Shown piece after piece: positions 49,197 to 56,954 of a stretch of DNA of 64,000 nt. The translations under genes were made by a program, and so were the position numbers. Numbering within the stretch: position 1 is the first letter of the stretch; the number at the start of each line of letters is the position of its first letter. The notes under the pieces were generated by a model. The model made no database searches. It was not told where the DNA came from and saw nothing but the letters and a program-made list of their open reading frames with translations. The stretch covers positions 14,825 through 78,824 of the forward strand of contig JAMCRH010000170.1 in assembly GCA_023380515.1 (NCBI GenBank), given 5' to 3'. Source of the stretch: Gammaproteobacteria bacterium. Lineage in GTDB: Bacteria; Pseudomonadota; Gammaproteobacteria; Enterobacterales; Alteromonadaceae.

Positions 49197-50329
49197 TATT
49201 TTTTCTCCTGCCAGCTGTACACGTAGTCGAGGTTCTCAACCGAATTGGCGACTTCCCCAACTTCTAACGCATCGCGCGTATCTAACATGACAGCAACTTC
49301 GTCAGTGAATTTCTTTTTGTATTCCTGTCCAGCCTTGAACGCCTTTGGATGCGGACCATGGGTAAATCCCGCCGGATGAAAAGTGACCATGCCACGGTCG
49401 ATATTATCGCGGCTAAAGAAGTCACCCGCATGGTAGAACAGGACTTCATCATAGTCGTCGTTATTGTGGTAAAACGGCACTTTTAACGCACCTGGATCGC
49501 TCTCAATCGGGCGCGGTACAAACGTACACACGACAAAGCGATCAGCTACAAACGTTGTGTGTGCAGAAGGTGGTAAGTGATAACGATGACTCATAAGCGG
49601 ACGAATATCCCGCCAATTAATCCGTACCGGCGCTAAATCACCATGCCAGCCCACCGCATCAAGTGGATTATACGGGAAGGTAACCACCGACACTTGGCCG
49701 TGTCGTTTAACTTCCACTTGCCACTCATCTTCGCTGTATTGCGCTCGAAATGCGTCATCGATCTCCGGCACATCTAAGCAGGCCGGGTCGAAAATCGCAT
49801 GGTTACCAACTAAGCCTTTTTCCGGCAGCTGATACGCACCATTGGTCGCTTCAATCATCAGTAACTGCATTGGTGCAGTTGGCTCAATGCGCCAATTAGT
49901 CGAGCGTGGAATAACGACATAATCGCCGTCGCGCAACGTTAAATGACCATAGTCACAGAACAATTCACCAGCACCCTCGTGAACAAACAGTAAATCGTCA
50001 CCGTCAGCGTTACGAGCAAGTTTCTTCATGGGCTGATCGAGATGCCAAATGCGAAACTTACAATGGGCGTTAAACAACAGGTTCTGCGCCACCCAAGGTG
50101 AGGCAGTATCCAGTCCGGTTAATTGATTAAAATCGAAGCAACGCGGGCGTAATGGCCCTTCCCAATGACTCCAACCCGTTGGTGCATGAGTATGGTGAAA
50201 ATGGGTGGCTGGGCCGAAGAATCCACTTCGGCCTGCTTCACGCTCGTAAATTGCCTCTTCCGGGAAATCAGCATGAGCTTGGCGCGAGGCCGTGCCCATC
50301 TGTTTCGGAAATGAGATCCATTTACGCAT
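49196..50329 (-). CDS. hmgA: Homogentisate 1,2-dioxygenase
   Basis: A non-haem iron enzyme opening the ring of homogentisate to maleylacetoacetate. The 377-residue protein has cupin features: FHHTHAPTGWSHWEGPLRPRC near the N-terminus, FVHEGAGELFCDYGHL, and the C-terminal metal region FYHNNDDYDEVLFYHAGDF and HPAGFTHGPHP containing the His/Glu ligands. Length is a little below the human enzyme's 445, as usual for this bacterial group. Overlaps hpd by 8 bases. Confidence 0.95.
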   Translation of the reverse strand: MRKWISFPKQMGTASRQAHADFPEEAIYEREAGRSGFFGPATHFHHTHAPTGWSHWEGPLRPRCFDFNQLTGLDTASPWVAQNLLFNAHCKFRIWHLDQPMKKLARNADGDDLLFVHEGAGELFCDYGHLTLRDGDYVVIPRSTNWRIEPTAPMQLLMIEATNGAYQLPEKGLVGNHAIFDPACLDVPEIDDAFRAQYSEDEWQVEVKRHGQVSVVTFPYNPLDAVGWHGDLAPVRINWRDIRPLMSHRYHLPPSAHTTFVADRFVVCTFVPRPIESDPGALKVPFYHNNDDYDEVLFYHAGDFFSRDNIDRGMVTFHPAGFTHGPHPKAFKAGQEYKKKFTDEVAVMLDTRDALEVGEVANSVENLDYVYSWQEKK

Positions 50330-51395
50330 CGTTTAATACTCCACGGCGGATTTGATCTTCTTCGATCGATTCGAACAACGCTTTAAAGTTACCTTCACCG
50401 AAACCTTCATTACCTTTGCGCTGAATGATTTCGAAGAACACAGGGCCGATTACGGTTTTGGTAAAGATTTGCAGCAAAATACCGTCTTTCATTGGTGCGC
50501 CATCAATCAACACACGCAAATCACGCAGATCGTCAACGTTTTCCGTGTGACCTTCAACACGCTCGTCGATTTTGTCGTAATAGGTATCAGGCGTCGACAT
50601 GAATTCCATACCGCGCTCGCGCAATGTGCGAACTGCGTGGTAAATGTCGTCGGTAGATAAGGCAATGTGCTGAATACCTTCGCCGTTGTAGTCTTTCAAA
50701 TACTCTTCGATTTGAGACTTGTCATCGTGCGACTCATTGATTGGAATCCGGATTTTGCCACATGGCGACGTCATTGCGCGGCTAATCAGGCCGGTCAATT
50801 TACCTTCGATGTCGAAATAACGAATTTCACGGAAGTTACCAATGCGCTCATAGAAGCCTGCCCAGAGGTCCATGTTGCCACGGAAGACGTTGTGCGTAAG
50901 GTGATCGACATAGTCCATACCAACTTGGAAGTCGTTCATCTTCTCTTCCCAGTTGTCGTAGAAACGGAAGTCAACGTCATAAATTGATTGGTGACCATAA
51001 CGGTCAACGAAATACAGCGCACTCTCGCCAATGCCGTAAATCGCTGGAATATTCAGCTCCATGGCGCCGACATCTGCTTTAAACTCTTTTGCACCGTTCG
51101 CTAGAGCATGCTCCATAGCGACGTTTGCATCTTGAACACGGAACGCCATCCCGCAAACGCTTGGGCCGTGTTTACGCGCAAATTCTTCTGCATGTGATGA
51201 CGGTTGGCCGTTGACGATGAAGTTGATGTCATTCTGCTTGTACAGCCACACGTCTTTCCGGCGGTGCTTGGCGACTTCGGTAAAGCCAAGCTGCACAAAC
51301 AAGTTCTTCAGAGCTTCAAGCCCCTGTGCATCCGCTGCTGTGTATTCAACGAACTCAAAACCGTCTGTACCTAATGGATTAATGTTGCTGTTCAT
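50322..51395 (-). CDS. hpd: 4-hydroxyphenylpyruvate dioxygenase
   Basis: Converts 4-hydroxyphenylpyruvate to homogentisate with O2, Fe(II)-dependent. Two vicinal-oxygen-chelate halves are seen: the active-site His in VDHLTHNVFRG (about residue 162) and in GIQHIALSTDDIYH (about 242), and the Glu in PVFFEIIQRKG (near 330). Length 357 aa fits the bacterial type. Strong GAGGAG ribosome binding site. First gene of its operon, with three PhhR/TyrR-like operators 150-250 bases upstream. Confidence 0.96.
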   Translation of the reverse strand: MNSNINPLGTDGFEFVEYTAADAQGLEALKNLFVQLGFTEVAKHRRKDVWLYKQNDINFIVNGQPSSHAEEFARKHGPSVCGMAFRVQDANVAMEHALANGAKEFKADVGAMELNIPAIYGIGESALYFVDRYGHQSIYDVDFRFYDNWEEKMNDFQVGMDYVDHLTHNVFRGNMDLWAGFYERIGNFREIRYFDIEGKLTGLISRAMTSPCGKIRIPINESHDDKSQIEEYLKDYNGEGIQHIALSTDDIYHAVRTLRERGMEFMSTPDTYYDKIDERVEGHTENVDDLRDLRVLIDGAPMKDGILLQIFTKTVIGPVFFEIIQRKGNEGFGEGNFKALFESIEEDQIRRGVLNDA

Positions 51396-51541
51396 GATTG
51401 CTCCTCATTGTCATTATTTGTGCTGCCAGAGCCCGAACCCGAACTCGGCATCTATAAAAATCCGACCTTGTTTTAACGCGAATGTTCCTCACAAGGCTAG
51501 CTTACGGGCGAGGATTCAGCTGTGAACATATTTTCAACAAG

Positions 51542-51559
51542 TGTCAACTTTAGTTGACG
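51542..51559. promoter_or_regulatory. TyrR/PhhR-like box 1, weaker
   Basis: TGTCAA-CTTTAG-TTGACG matches the TyrR consensus layout TGTAAA-N6-TTTACA with a near-perfect inverted repeat (GTCAA/TTGAC). On the minus strand it contains TTGACA, which could be part of the hpd promoter, so binding here might repress. Confidence 0.5.
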
Positions 51560-51591
51560 ATCGAGGTAGGACAGAGTCTGGTGATGGCTTA

Positions 51592-51609
51592 TGTAAACTT
51601 TTGTTTACA
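51592..51609. promoter_or_regulatory. TyrR/PhhR box 2, perfect consensus
   Basis: TGTAAA-CTTTTG-TTTACA is an exact match to the TyrR box consensus (TGTAAA-N6-TTTACA), located between hpd and the TyrR/PhhR-type regulator gene, about 200 bases upstream of the hpd start. Confidence 0.82.
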
Positions 51610-51623
51610 TAAATACATAACGC

Positions 51624-51641
51624 TGTACACTTTTGCATACA
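51624..51641. promoter_or_regulatory. TyrR/PhhR-like box 3, variant
   Basis: TGTACA-CTTTTG-CATACA shares the spacer of the perfect box and begins 32 bases from it, close to three helical turns, so regulators at both would be on the same DNA face. Confidence 0.6.
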
Positions 51642-51747
51642 GCTGGCGTTAGGTCATGCATTTGATGGCGTGTTGTTGACTGAACACTGACGGCTGAATA
51701 AGTCTCGAAGTGATCCCGAACCACTAATTTACTCGCCGCTCGTGCGG

Positions 51748-53298
51748 CTATTTCCGCCGTTGTTTGCCGATGCCATAGTCACGCAGCTTATTCGCCACTG
51801 CGGTATGACTAAGGCCAAGTTTACGTGCCAGTTGACGGGTCGACGGGTAGCTTGGATAAAGTCGACGCAACAGCGTACTTTCGAATCGCTTAACGGCATC
51901 TTCTAGCGAGCTCTCATCAATATCGATGGCGAGCTGATCATCCACAGCATTCATTTCTGGTAGCTTGATATCAACCGGCTCAAGAACTTCTTTTTCAAGC
52001 ATAGAAATTGATCGGAACAAGGTATTCTCGAGTTGCCGAATGTTTCCAGGCCAAGTGTAGTTGTTGAGGTAGTCTCGGCAACTCGGCGTTAATCGCACCG
52101 GCGGACGCTGCAGTTGTTGACTGAATTTATGCACAAAATGCTCAGCCAGCATGAGTACGTCACCCTTGCGCTCGCGCAGCGCGGGTACTTGCAGTGACAG
52201 AACGTTGAGTCGATAAAAGAGATCTTCACGAAACGCGCCAGTTTCTACCCGTTCGAATAAATCGCCGCGCGACAAACAAACGAGGCGTACATCGACCTTA
52301 ACCATTTGTTCTTCGCCGATCCGACGAAAGCGGCCATCTTCGAGAAATCGCAACAGCTTCGCTTGCAATTCTGGCGACATATCCCCCACTGAATCTAATA
52401 ATACCGTGCCGCCTTGGGCTTGCTCGAAAATGCCTTTTTTCCCTTGTGGATGATGGGGAAACACGTTCGCCCCGTAGCCAAATAACTCACCTTCGGCGAC
52501 GTTATCTGGCAATGCACCGCAATTGACCGCCAGAAACGGCTGCTGACTGCGATTTCCAGCTTCATGGCAGGCACGCGCAATTAACTCTTTACCGACACCC
52601 GTTTCACCTTCAATGAGCAAGGGTACATCCAACTGCGCCATGCGCTCGGCATCTTTTAGTAGACGTTTCATGCTCGCATGCTGAGTCAGGATTTGCGCAA
52701 ATGGCGACGGCCGGTCGCCCGCTCTTACGCGCAGCGGTAAAGGTTCCGATTGGCAATGAATCACCGCACCAGCAAAACTAGGCTCACCTTCGGAATCGCT
52801 CACCCAAATCGGTAACAAGTTCGCCCGATAGCTCGCTGAACCCAGTTGCAAATATTCAATAAGCGGGTCGTTTGGCTGTTTATCGAGCCATTTGGCTAAA
52901 TTAAAGCCACCGATGAGTTCATTCGCCAGCGCACCTTTGAGCGCCTCTTTTTCAGCGTCGAGGAGCGCTGCAGCAGCTGAATTGATGACGTCAAAGCGCC
53001 CTTTCGAGTCGACCGAAAGTACGGGGTTCGGTAAGGTGCTTAACAACAGATTAAATTCGTAGTGCTCACGCTCAGTGGGCATATAGGGAATGGTTTTTAC
53101 ATCGACGACGTTGGGAATACGGCGGATTTTCGACATGACTAACTGAAAGTCAGTAAACTCGATTGCTGGAAAATTTAAATAGATCTTTCCAATCGGGTCG
53201 ACTTCAATACCTTTCAAGTCTATTTCATTTTCCCGCAGTATCGTTAAAACATCCTGACATAAACCTAAACGATCACTGCACGTAATTTCCAAACGCAT
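51748..53298 (-). CDS. phhR: TyrR/PhhR-family aromatic amino-acid regulator
   Basis: A 516-residue regulator with an ACT domain (1-75, MRLEITCSDRLGLCQDVL), a PAS domain (80-190), an AAA+ domain with Walker A GETGVGKE (about 232) and Walker B-like GGTVLLDSVGD, and a C-terminal FIS-type HTH (STRQLARKLGLSHTAVANKLRDYGI). The sigma-54-contacting GAFTGA loop is replaced by GANVFPHH, so like E. coli TyrR it probably acts at sigma-70 promoters. It lies between two operons of Phe/Tyr catabolism, both with matching operators. tyrR is an alternative name; phhR reflects the catabolic context. Confidence 0.92.
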   Translation of the reverse strand: MRLEITCSDRLGLCQDVLTILRENEIDLKGIEVDPIGKIYLNFPAIEFTDFQLVMSKIRRIPNVVDVKTIPYMPTEREHYEFNLLLSTLPNPVLSVDSKGRFDVINSAAAALLDAEKEALKGALANELIGGFNLAKWLDKQPNDPLIEYLQLGSASYRANLLPIWVSDSEGEPSFAGAVIHCQSEPLPLRVRAGDRPSPFAQILTQHASMKRLLKDAERMAQLDVPLLIEGETGVGKELIARACHEAGNRSQQPFLAVNCGALPDNVAEGELFGYGANVFPHHPQGKKGIFEQAQGGTVLLDSVGDMSPELQAKLLRFLEDGRFRRIGEEQMVKVDVRLVCLSRGDLFERVETGAFREDLFYRLNVLSLQVPALRERKGDVLMLAEHFVHKFSQQLQRPPVRLTPSCRDYLNNYTWPGNIRQLENTLFRSISMLEKEVLEPVDIKLPEMNAVDDQLAIDIDESSLEDAVKRFESTLLRRLYPSYPSTRQLARKLGLSHTAVANKLRDYGIGKQRRK

Positions 53299-53368
53299 CG
53301 GGGCACCAATTTGATTAACGCAACTTACGCTGCACTGTAAATAAAATTATACAGTTTTTGCCCATAAA

Positions 53369-53401
53369 AAAACAGTATGACGTTGCCGCCATACTGTTTT
53401 T
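53369..53401 (-). terminator. Terminator of the mgl-phhA-phhB operon
   Basis: AAAACAGTATG and CATACTGTTTT form an 11-bp stem with a long T-run on the minus strand, between phhB and phhR. Confidence 0.88.
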
Positions 53402-53457
53402 AATGCTGTTGCTGAAATGCGAACAGTCGCTAGTGCGCTCTCCCCGCAGCTAACGGT

Positions 53458-53802
53458 TTAGGCATCGCTCAGCAATGCGTCAGTCTTTGCTGCCATGATA
53501 AAGTCGTTTTTGTGCAAGCCACCAATCGCATGGGTCCACCAAGTGACCGTTACTTTCCCCCACTCGAGGAAAATGCCTGGATGATGAAACTCAGCTTCGG
53601 CTAACTCAGCTAGCTTGTTAGTGAACGCCAGTGCCTGCTTAAAGTTCTTAAACTTATAGACACGCTCCAATTGCATAACGTCATCACGAACGATTGCAGC
53701 CCAATCCGGGATCTCACGAATTAACGCAGCAAGCTCGTCATCACTTACTTTTGGTGCATCGGCGCGACAAGCTTCACATTTCATATTTGATAATTCAGAC
53801 AT
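53458..53802 (-). CDS. phhB: Pterin-4a-carbinolamine dehydratase
   Basis: Recycles the tetrahydropterin cofactor oxidised by phenylalanine hydroxylase. The 114-residue protein has the DCoH pattern: [46 protein letters not shown], where the paired His residues (EFHHP and THAIGGL) are catalytic. An N-terminal [16 protein letters not shown] stretch matches other bacterial members. It follows phhA by 37 bases. Confidence 0.95.
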   Translation of the reverse strand: MSELSNMKCEACRADAPKVSDDELAALIREIPDWAAIVRDDVMQLERVYKFKNFKQALAFTNKLAELAEAEFHHPGIFLEWGKVTVTWWTHAIGGLHKNDFIMAAKTDALLSDA

Positions 53803-53839
53803 AACAACTTCCAGTTTCTTTATTTTCGTTAAGGGTCAA

Positions 53840-54637
53840 TTAGGCTGCGTTTTTCGGTGGAAACTTGGGCTCAAATAAGCCAAGTTCCATTGCTTCTTGA
53901 ACAAGTGCCATGATGTCCATATCGGCAATCGCAAATAAGTCGTCGACATTCTCGAGCGTATAGTAAATCGGTTGCATGATATCAATCCGATAGGGTGTAC
54001 GCAGCGCATCGAGCGGCGTTAATGGCTGACGCTCAGGCTTGTCACTTTCCAGTGCATAGCGCGTTTCACCCGGTGAAGATAAAATCCCGCCACCGTAAAT
54101 TCGTAAACCTTCTGCCGTCTTCAGCAAGCCAAACTCAACAGTGAACCAATACAGACGTGCAAGGTACACACGTTCTTTCGGACTAGCTGCATAACCAAGT
54201 TTACCGTATTGGTGCGTAAAGTGCGCAAATGCCGGGTTGGTTAATAGTGGGCAGTGACCGAAAATCTCGTGAAAAATATCCGGCTCTTGTAAGTAGTCGA
54301 ACTCTTCACGCGTACGAATAAAAGTTGCCACCGGGAACTGTTTGTTCGCCAACAACCGGAAAAACTCATCAAACGGAATTAACGCTGGTACCTGAGCCAC
54401 TTGCCAGCCCGTGGTGGCTTGCAACACGTCATTAATTTCGTGTAATTGGGGAATGCGATCGCGCGGCATATCGAGTAGGCGCAAACCTTCCATATACTCA
54501 TCACACGCTTTGCCCGGGATGATCTCAAGTTGCCGGGCAACAAGGTCATGCCAAATTTGGTTTTCTTCGTCAGTCCAAGCAATGATGCCATGCTGATCAG
54601 GTTGCTTAGAAACATACTTACTTGCTTTCTTACTCAT
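53840..54637 (-). CDS. phhA: Phenylalanine 4-hydroxylase
   Basis: A tetrahydropterin- and Fe-dependent enzyme converting Phe to Tyr. The 265-residue catalytic-domain form has the iron ligands in DIFHEIFGHCPLL (two His, about residue 115-120) and the Glu in YWFTVEFGLL. PERQPLTPLDALRTPYRIDIMQPIYY completes the bacterial signature. No regulatory ACT domain, as usual for bacterial PhhA. Its ATG overlaps the upstream lyase stop by 4 bases (ATGA). Confidence 0.96.
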   Translation of the reverse strand: MSKKASKYVSKQPDQHGIIAWTDEENQIWHDLVARQLEIIPGKACDEYMEGLRLLDMPRDRIPQLHEINDVLQATTGWQVAQVPALIPFDEFFRLLANKQFPVATFIRTREEFDYLQEPDIFHEIFGHCPLLTNPAFAHFTHQYGKLGYAASPKERVYLARLYWFTVEFGLLKTAEGLRIYGGGILSSPGETRYALESDKPERQPLTPLDALRTPYRIDIMQPIYYTLENVDDLFAIADMDIMALVQEAMELGLFEPKFPPKNAA

Positions 54638-55869
54638 ACGTTCTCTACCTCCGTAACTTCGCTCTGCGGAGTATGCTTGGTGTGCGTTTCTAGTTGCTGT
54701 AGGCTCTGCGCTAAATCCGCAATGATATCGTCAACATGTTCGAGGCCAACGCTAATACGTATCAGACCATCGGTAATTCCAGCTTGTTCCCGCGCTTCTG
54801 GTGTAAGCGGTGAATGCGTCATCGACGCTGGGTGTTGAATTAAGGATTCGGCGTCCCCCAAACTCACAGCAACGCGAATCATTTCAAGCTGATTCAGAAG
54901 CTGCACACCAGCCTGATAACCACCCTTCAACTCAAACGCAATCACAGCGCCGGCTGATGCCATTTGACTGCCAATTAACTCATGCCCTTGATGACTTTTC
55001 AATCCTGGAAAATACACCTTCGCAACCGCATGGTGGGCAACTAGAAAATCCGCTACGACTGCAGCAGTCGCACAGTGTTTTTCCATACGCAACGCCAAGG
55101 TTTTTAGACCACGCGTAATTAACCACGCATCATGAGGCGACATAGTCGCGCCCATGTCTTTGAGCGTCGTCATTTTAATTAAATGAATATCCTCAAGGCT
55201 ACCGGTAATGACACCAGCGACCACATCACCATGACCATTCAAATACTTAGTCGCGCTGTGCACCACTAGGTGTGCACCAAATTCGCCTGGACGCTGCAAA
55301 AGCGGTGTCATAAAGGTGTTATCGACAATCAACCGGACTTCCGGATGCTTTGCACACACCTGCCCCACTTTCTTGAGGTCAATAATCTTCAGGTGCGGGT
55401 TCGCTGGCGTTTCCACAAAAACGACTTTGGTATTGGCCTGAAAGGCAGAAGCAAGTGCCGCTGCATCGGTCATATCGACAAAACTAACGTGCACTCCAAA
55501 GCGCTCAAATAAGTGCGAGAACAATGCGAAACTGCAACCGTAAATACAATCGGATGCAATCACATGGTCACCGGCTTTCAAAAACGCCATGGTCGCCGCT
55601 GCGACCGCGCCCATGCCTGTTGCTGCTGCAGCGCCGGCTTCCATACCTTCTAAAGCAGCAACTCGCTGTTCTAGCAAATTAACGGTCGGGTTGCCAAGGC
55701 GACTATAGATATAACCCGCTTCTTCACCAGCAAAACGTCGACCGCCTGTCTCCGCATCTGGAAAGACAAACGTTGAGGTTTGATACAACGGACTGACGAG
55801 CGCGCCGTGCGGGTCCGTTGGGCTTTCGCCGCCATGAATCACTAAAGATTCTCGATGTAATGACTTCAC
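54634..55869 (-). CDS. mgl: Methionine gamma-lyase (Cys/Met metabolism PLP enzyme)
   Basis: A 411-residue PLP enzyme of the cystathionine gamma-synthase group. The PLP lysine is in SATKYLNGHGD (about residue 210), with YSRLGNPT and NTFMTPLLQRP. The substrate loop CIYGCSFALF carries the Cys that in P. putida methionine gamma-lyase is needed for methionine cleavage, which favours that activity (to methanethiol, 2-oxobutyrate and ammonia) over cystathionine lyase. The start is GTG at 55869, with AAGG upstream. First gene of an operon with phhA and phhB, an unusual partner for Phe hydroxylation. Confidence 0.85.
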   Translation of the reverse strand: MKSLHRESLVIHGGESPTDPHGALVSPLYQTSTFVFPDAETGGRRFAGEEAGYIYSRLGNPTVNLLEQRVAALEGMEAGAAAATGMGAVAAATMAFLKAGDHVIASDCIYGCSFALFSHLFERFGVHVSFVDMTDAAALASAFQANTKVVFVETPANPHLKIIDLKKVGQVCAKHPEVRLIVDNTFMTPLLQRPGEFGAHLVVHSATKYLNGHGDVVAGVITGSLEDIHLIKMTTLKDMGATMSPHDAWLITRGLKTLALRMEKHCATAAVVADFLVAHHAVAKVYFPGLKSHQGHELIGSQMASAGAVIAFELKGGYQAGVQLLNQLEMIRVAVSLGDAESLIQHPASMTHSPLTPEAREQAGITDGLIRISVGLEHVDDIIADLAQSLQQLETHTKHTPQSEVTEVENV

Positions 55870-55933
55870 TGCCGCCTACCTTGTTGAACGAAGTATTTTG
55901 TTATTATTGTGTTGTCGCAAGCTTACGGCAGAG

Positions 55934-55947
55934 GCTGTGATCACAGC
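55934..55947. promoter_or_regulatory. 14-bp perfect palindrome upstream of mgl
   Basis: GCTGTGATCACAGC is a perfect inverted repeat 65 bases before the mgl start. It resembles abutted CRP half-sites without the normal six-base spacer, so its binder is unknown. Confidence 0.4.
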
Positions 55948-55979
55948 AATCTTCAGTAACTGTTCCTACCAGAAATGAG

Positions 55980-55997
55980 TGTAAGCTTTTCTTTCCA
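55980..55997. promoter_or_regulatory. TyrR/PhhR-like box upstream of mgl-phhAB
   Basis: TGTAAG-CTTTTC-TTTCCA matches the TyrR consensus at 10 of 12 defined bases and shares the CTTTT spacer seen in the hpd boxes. It lies 111 bases upstream of the mgl start codon. Confidence 0.6.
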
Positions 55998-56041
55998 GAC
56001 GGTAATTTGGCAGCCGCAAAAAGCACAGCCGTTAAAAACAC

Positions 56042-56073
56042 AAAAAGCCGATACCTAAGTAGGTAATCGGCTT
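56042..56073 (-). terminator. Terminator of pspABC
   Basis: AAAGCCGAT...TACCTA and its complement form a hairpin on the minus strand followed by TTTTTG, 20 bases beyond the pspC stop. Confidence 0.8.
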
Positions 56074-56092
56074 TATCGCAGGTGGTGCGGTG

Positions 56093-56557
56093 TTAGAGTT
56101 TTTTAAACTCTTGCAGCACTTGAAACTCTGAAGAAGTCACATACGTTTCCATATTGCGTAACGTTTTTTCCATCCGTGAAAACTCAAGCTCAATATCATC
56201 CATCGCTAAATGCGGTGCTTTTCCTGCTTCCCACACGCGGGTTTTAACTTCAATGGTGCGGCCATCCGAGGTGCGTTCTATCCGTGTTTCCTCGCGAATG
56301 GTCTGTTCATCCTCATCAAAGCCGGCCTTGCCATATGTCGATTTTGACTTCTTTGCTTTCGGTTCTTTATCGAGTACCACCCAAGCCACAATATAAGCGA
56401 CAAAGGTCACTTTCGTTGCCAGAATCAAGGCAGTTACAGCAATAATGCGCACAACCCAGAGTTCCCAACCAAAGTAATTCGCAATACCGGCACATACACC
56501 GCCAATTTTGCCTTGCTTATCGTCGCGTAGTAATTCTCTTTTCTTCGCAGAGCTCAT
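56093..56557 (-). CDS. pspC: PspC, phage-shock membrane sensor
   Basis: A 154-residue inner-membrane protein. LLRDDKQGKIGGVCAGIANYFGWELWVVRIIAVTALI at the N-terminus is the PspC domain with an amphipathic and a transmembrane helix; a second hydrophobic span follows (VTFVAYIVAWVVL). The C-terminal half (charged; MDDIELEFSRMEKTLRNMETYVTS) is a coiled coil characteristic of the longer PspC type. With PspB it senses secretin or membrane stress and recruits PspA away from PspF. Ten bases after pspB. Confidence 0.93.
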   Translation of the reverse strand: MSSAKKRELLRDDKQGKIGGVCAGIANYFGWELWVVRIIAVTALILATKVTFVAYIVAWVVLDKEPKAKKSKSTYGKAGFDEDEQTIREETRIERTSDGRTIEVKTRVWEAGKAPHLAMDDIELEFSRMEKTLRNMETYVTSSEFQVLQEFKKL

Positions 56558-56567
56558 GATTAACTCC

Positions 56568-56861
56568 TTAACGGGATTCTTTCCGCCAGTTGCTGTGCTC
56601 AGCGTCGAGCAAACTTTCTAGAGTGCGAATACGATCACGCATCTCCTCGGCTTGACGAGCTAGGTCACGCACGCGATCCATATCTTCTTTGCTCATGCCT
56701 TCATTTAATTTGCGTTTACTGCGGTAATGCAAAATTACCCAAATTGGCGCAACGAAAATTAAAAAAAGCATTAACGGCGTCATTAACATGCCAACAATTG
56801 CAACGTCCATAAATGGTGCCACCTCATTCAAATCACCGAAGTGATGATTAATACTTGTCAT
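56568..56861 (-). CDS. pspB: PspB, phage-shock membrane protein
   Basis: A short single-pass protein, 97 aa as drawn, with a transmembrane helix (MLMTPLMLFLIFVAPIWVILHY) followed by a charged coiled coil ending in RIRTLESLLDAEHSNWR, almost identical to the E. coli PspB end. The start may instead be the ATG at 56810 (MDVAIVGMLM), preceded by GAGG; E. coli PspB (74 aa) begins near there. PspB works with PspC to relay envelope stress to PspA. Confidence 0.9.
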   Translation of the reverse strand: MTSINHHFGDLNEVAPFMDVAIVGMLMTPLMLFLIFVAPIWVILHYRSKRKLNEGMSKEDMDRVRDLARQAEEMRDRIRTLESLLDAEHSNWRKESR

Positions 56862-56954
56862 GCTTGTCTCATTCTTATTCTTGTCTCAAGTCAGACTCTC
56901 AATGATTGTCGCTGCGGGTTGGCGTGCCCAACCCCGCCAGCGATTAACAGCATC

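Noticed and set aside
51735..51748. Terminator for phhR
   Set aside because: GCCGC/GCGGC forms a short hairpin over the stop codon but has no T-run after it on the minus strand, so the support is weak.
53458..55869. The lyase as cystathionine gamma-synthase or beta-lyase of methionine synthesis
   Set aside because: The YGC loop cysteine and the catabolic operon context favour methionine gamma-lyase, though biochemical proof is lacking.
55934..55947. CRP binding site
   Set aside because: TGTGA and TCACA half-sites abut, whereas CRP needs six bases between them.
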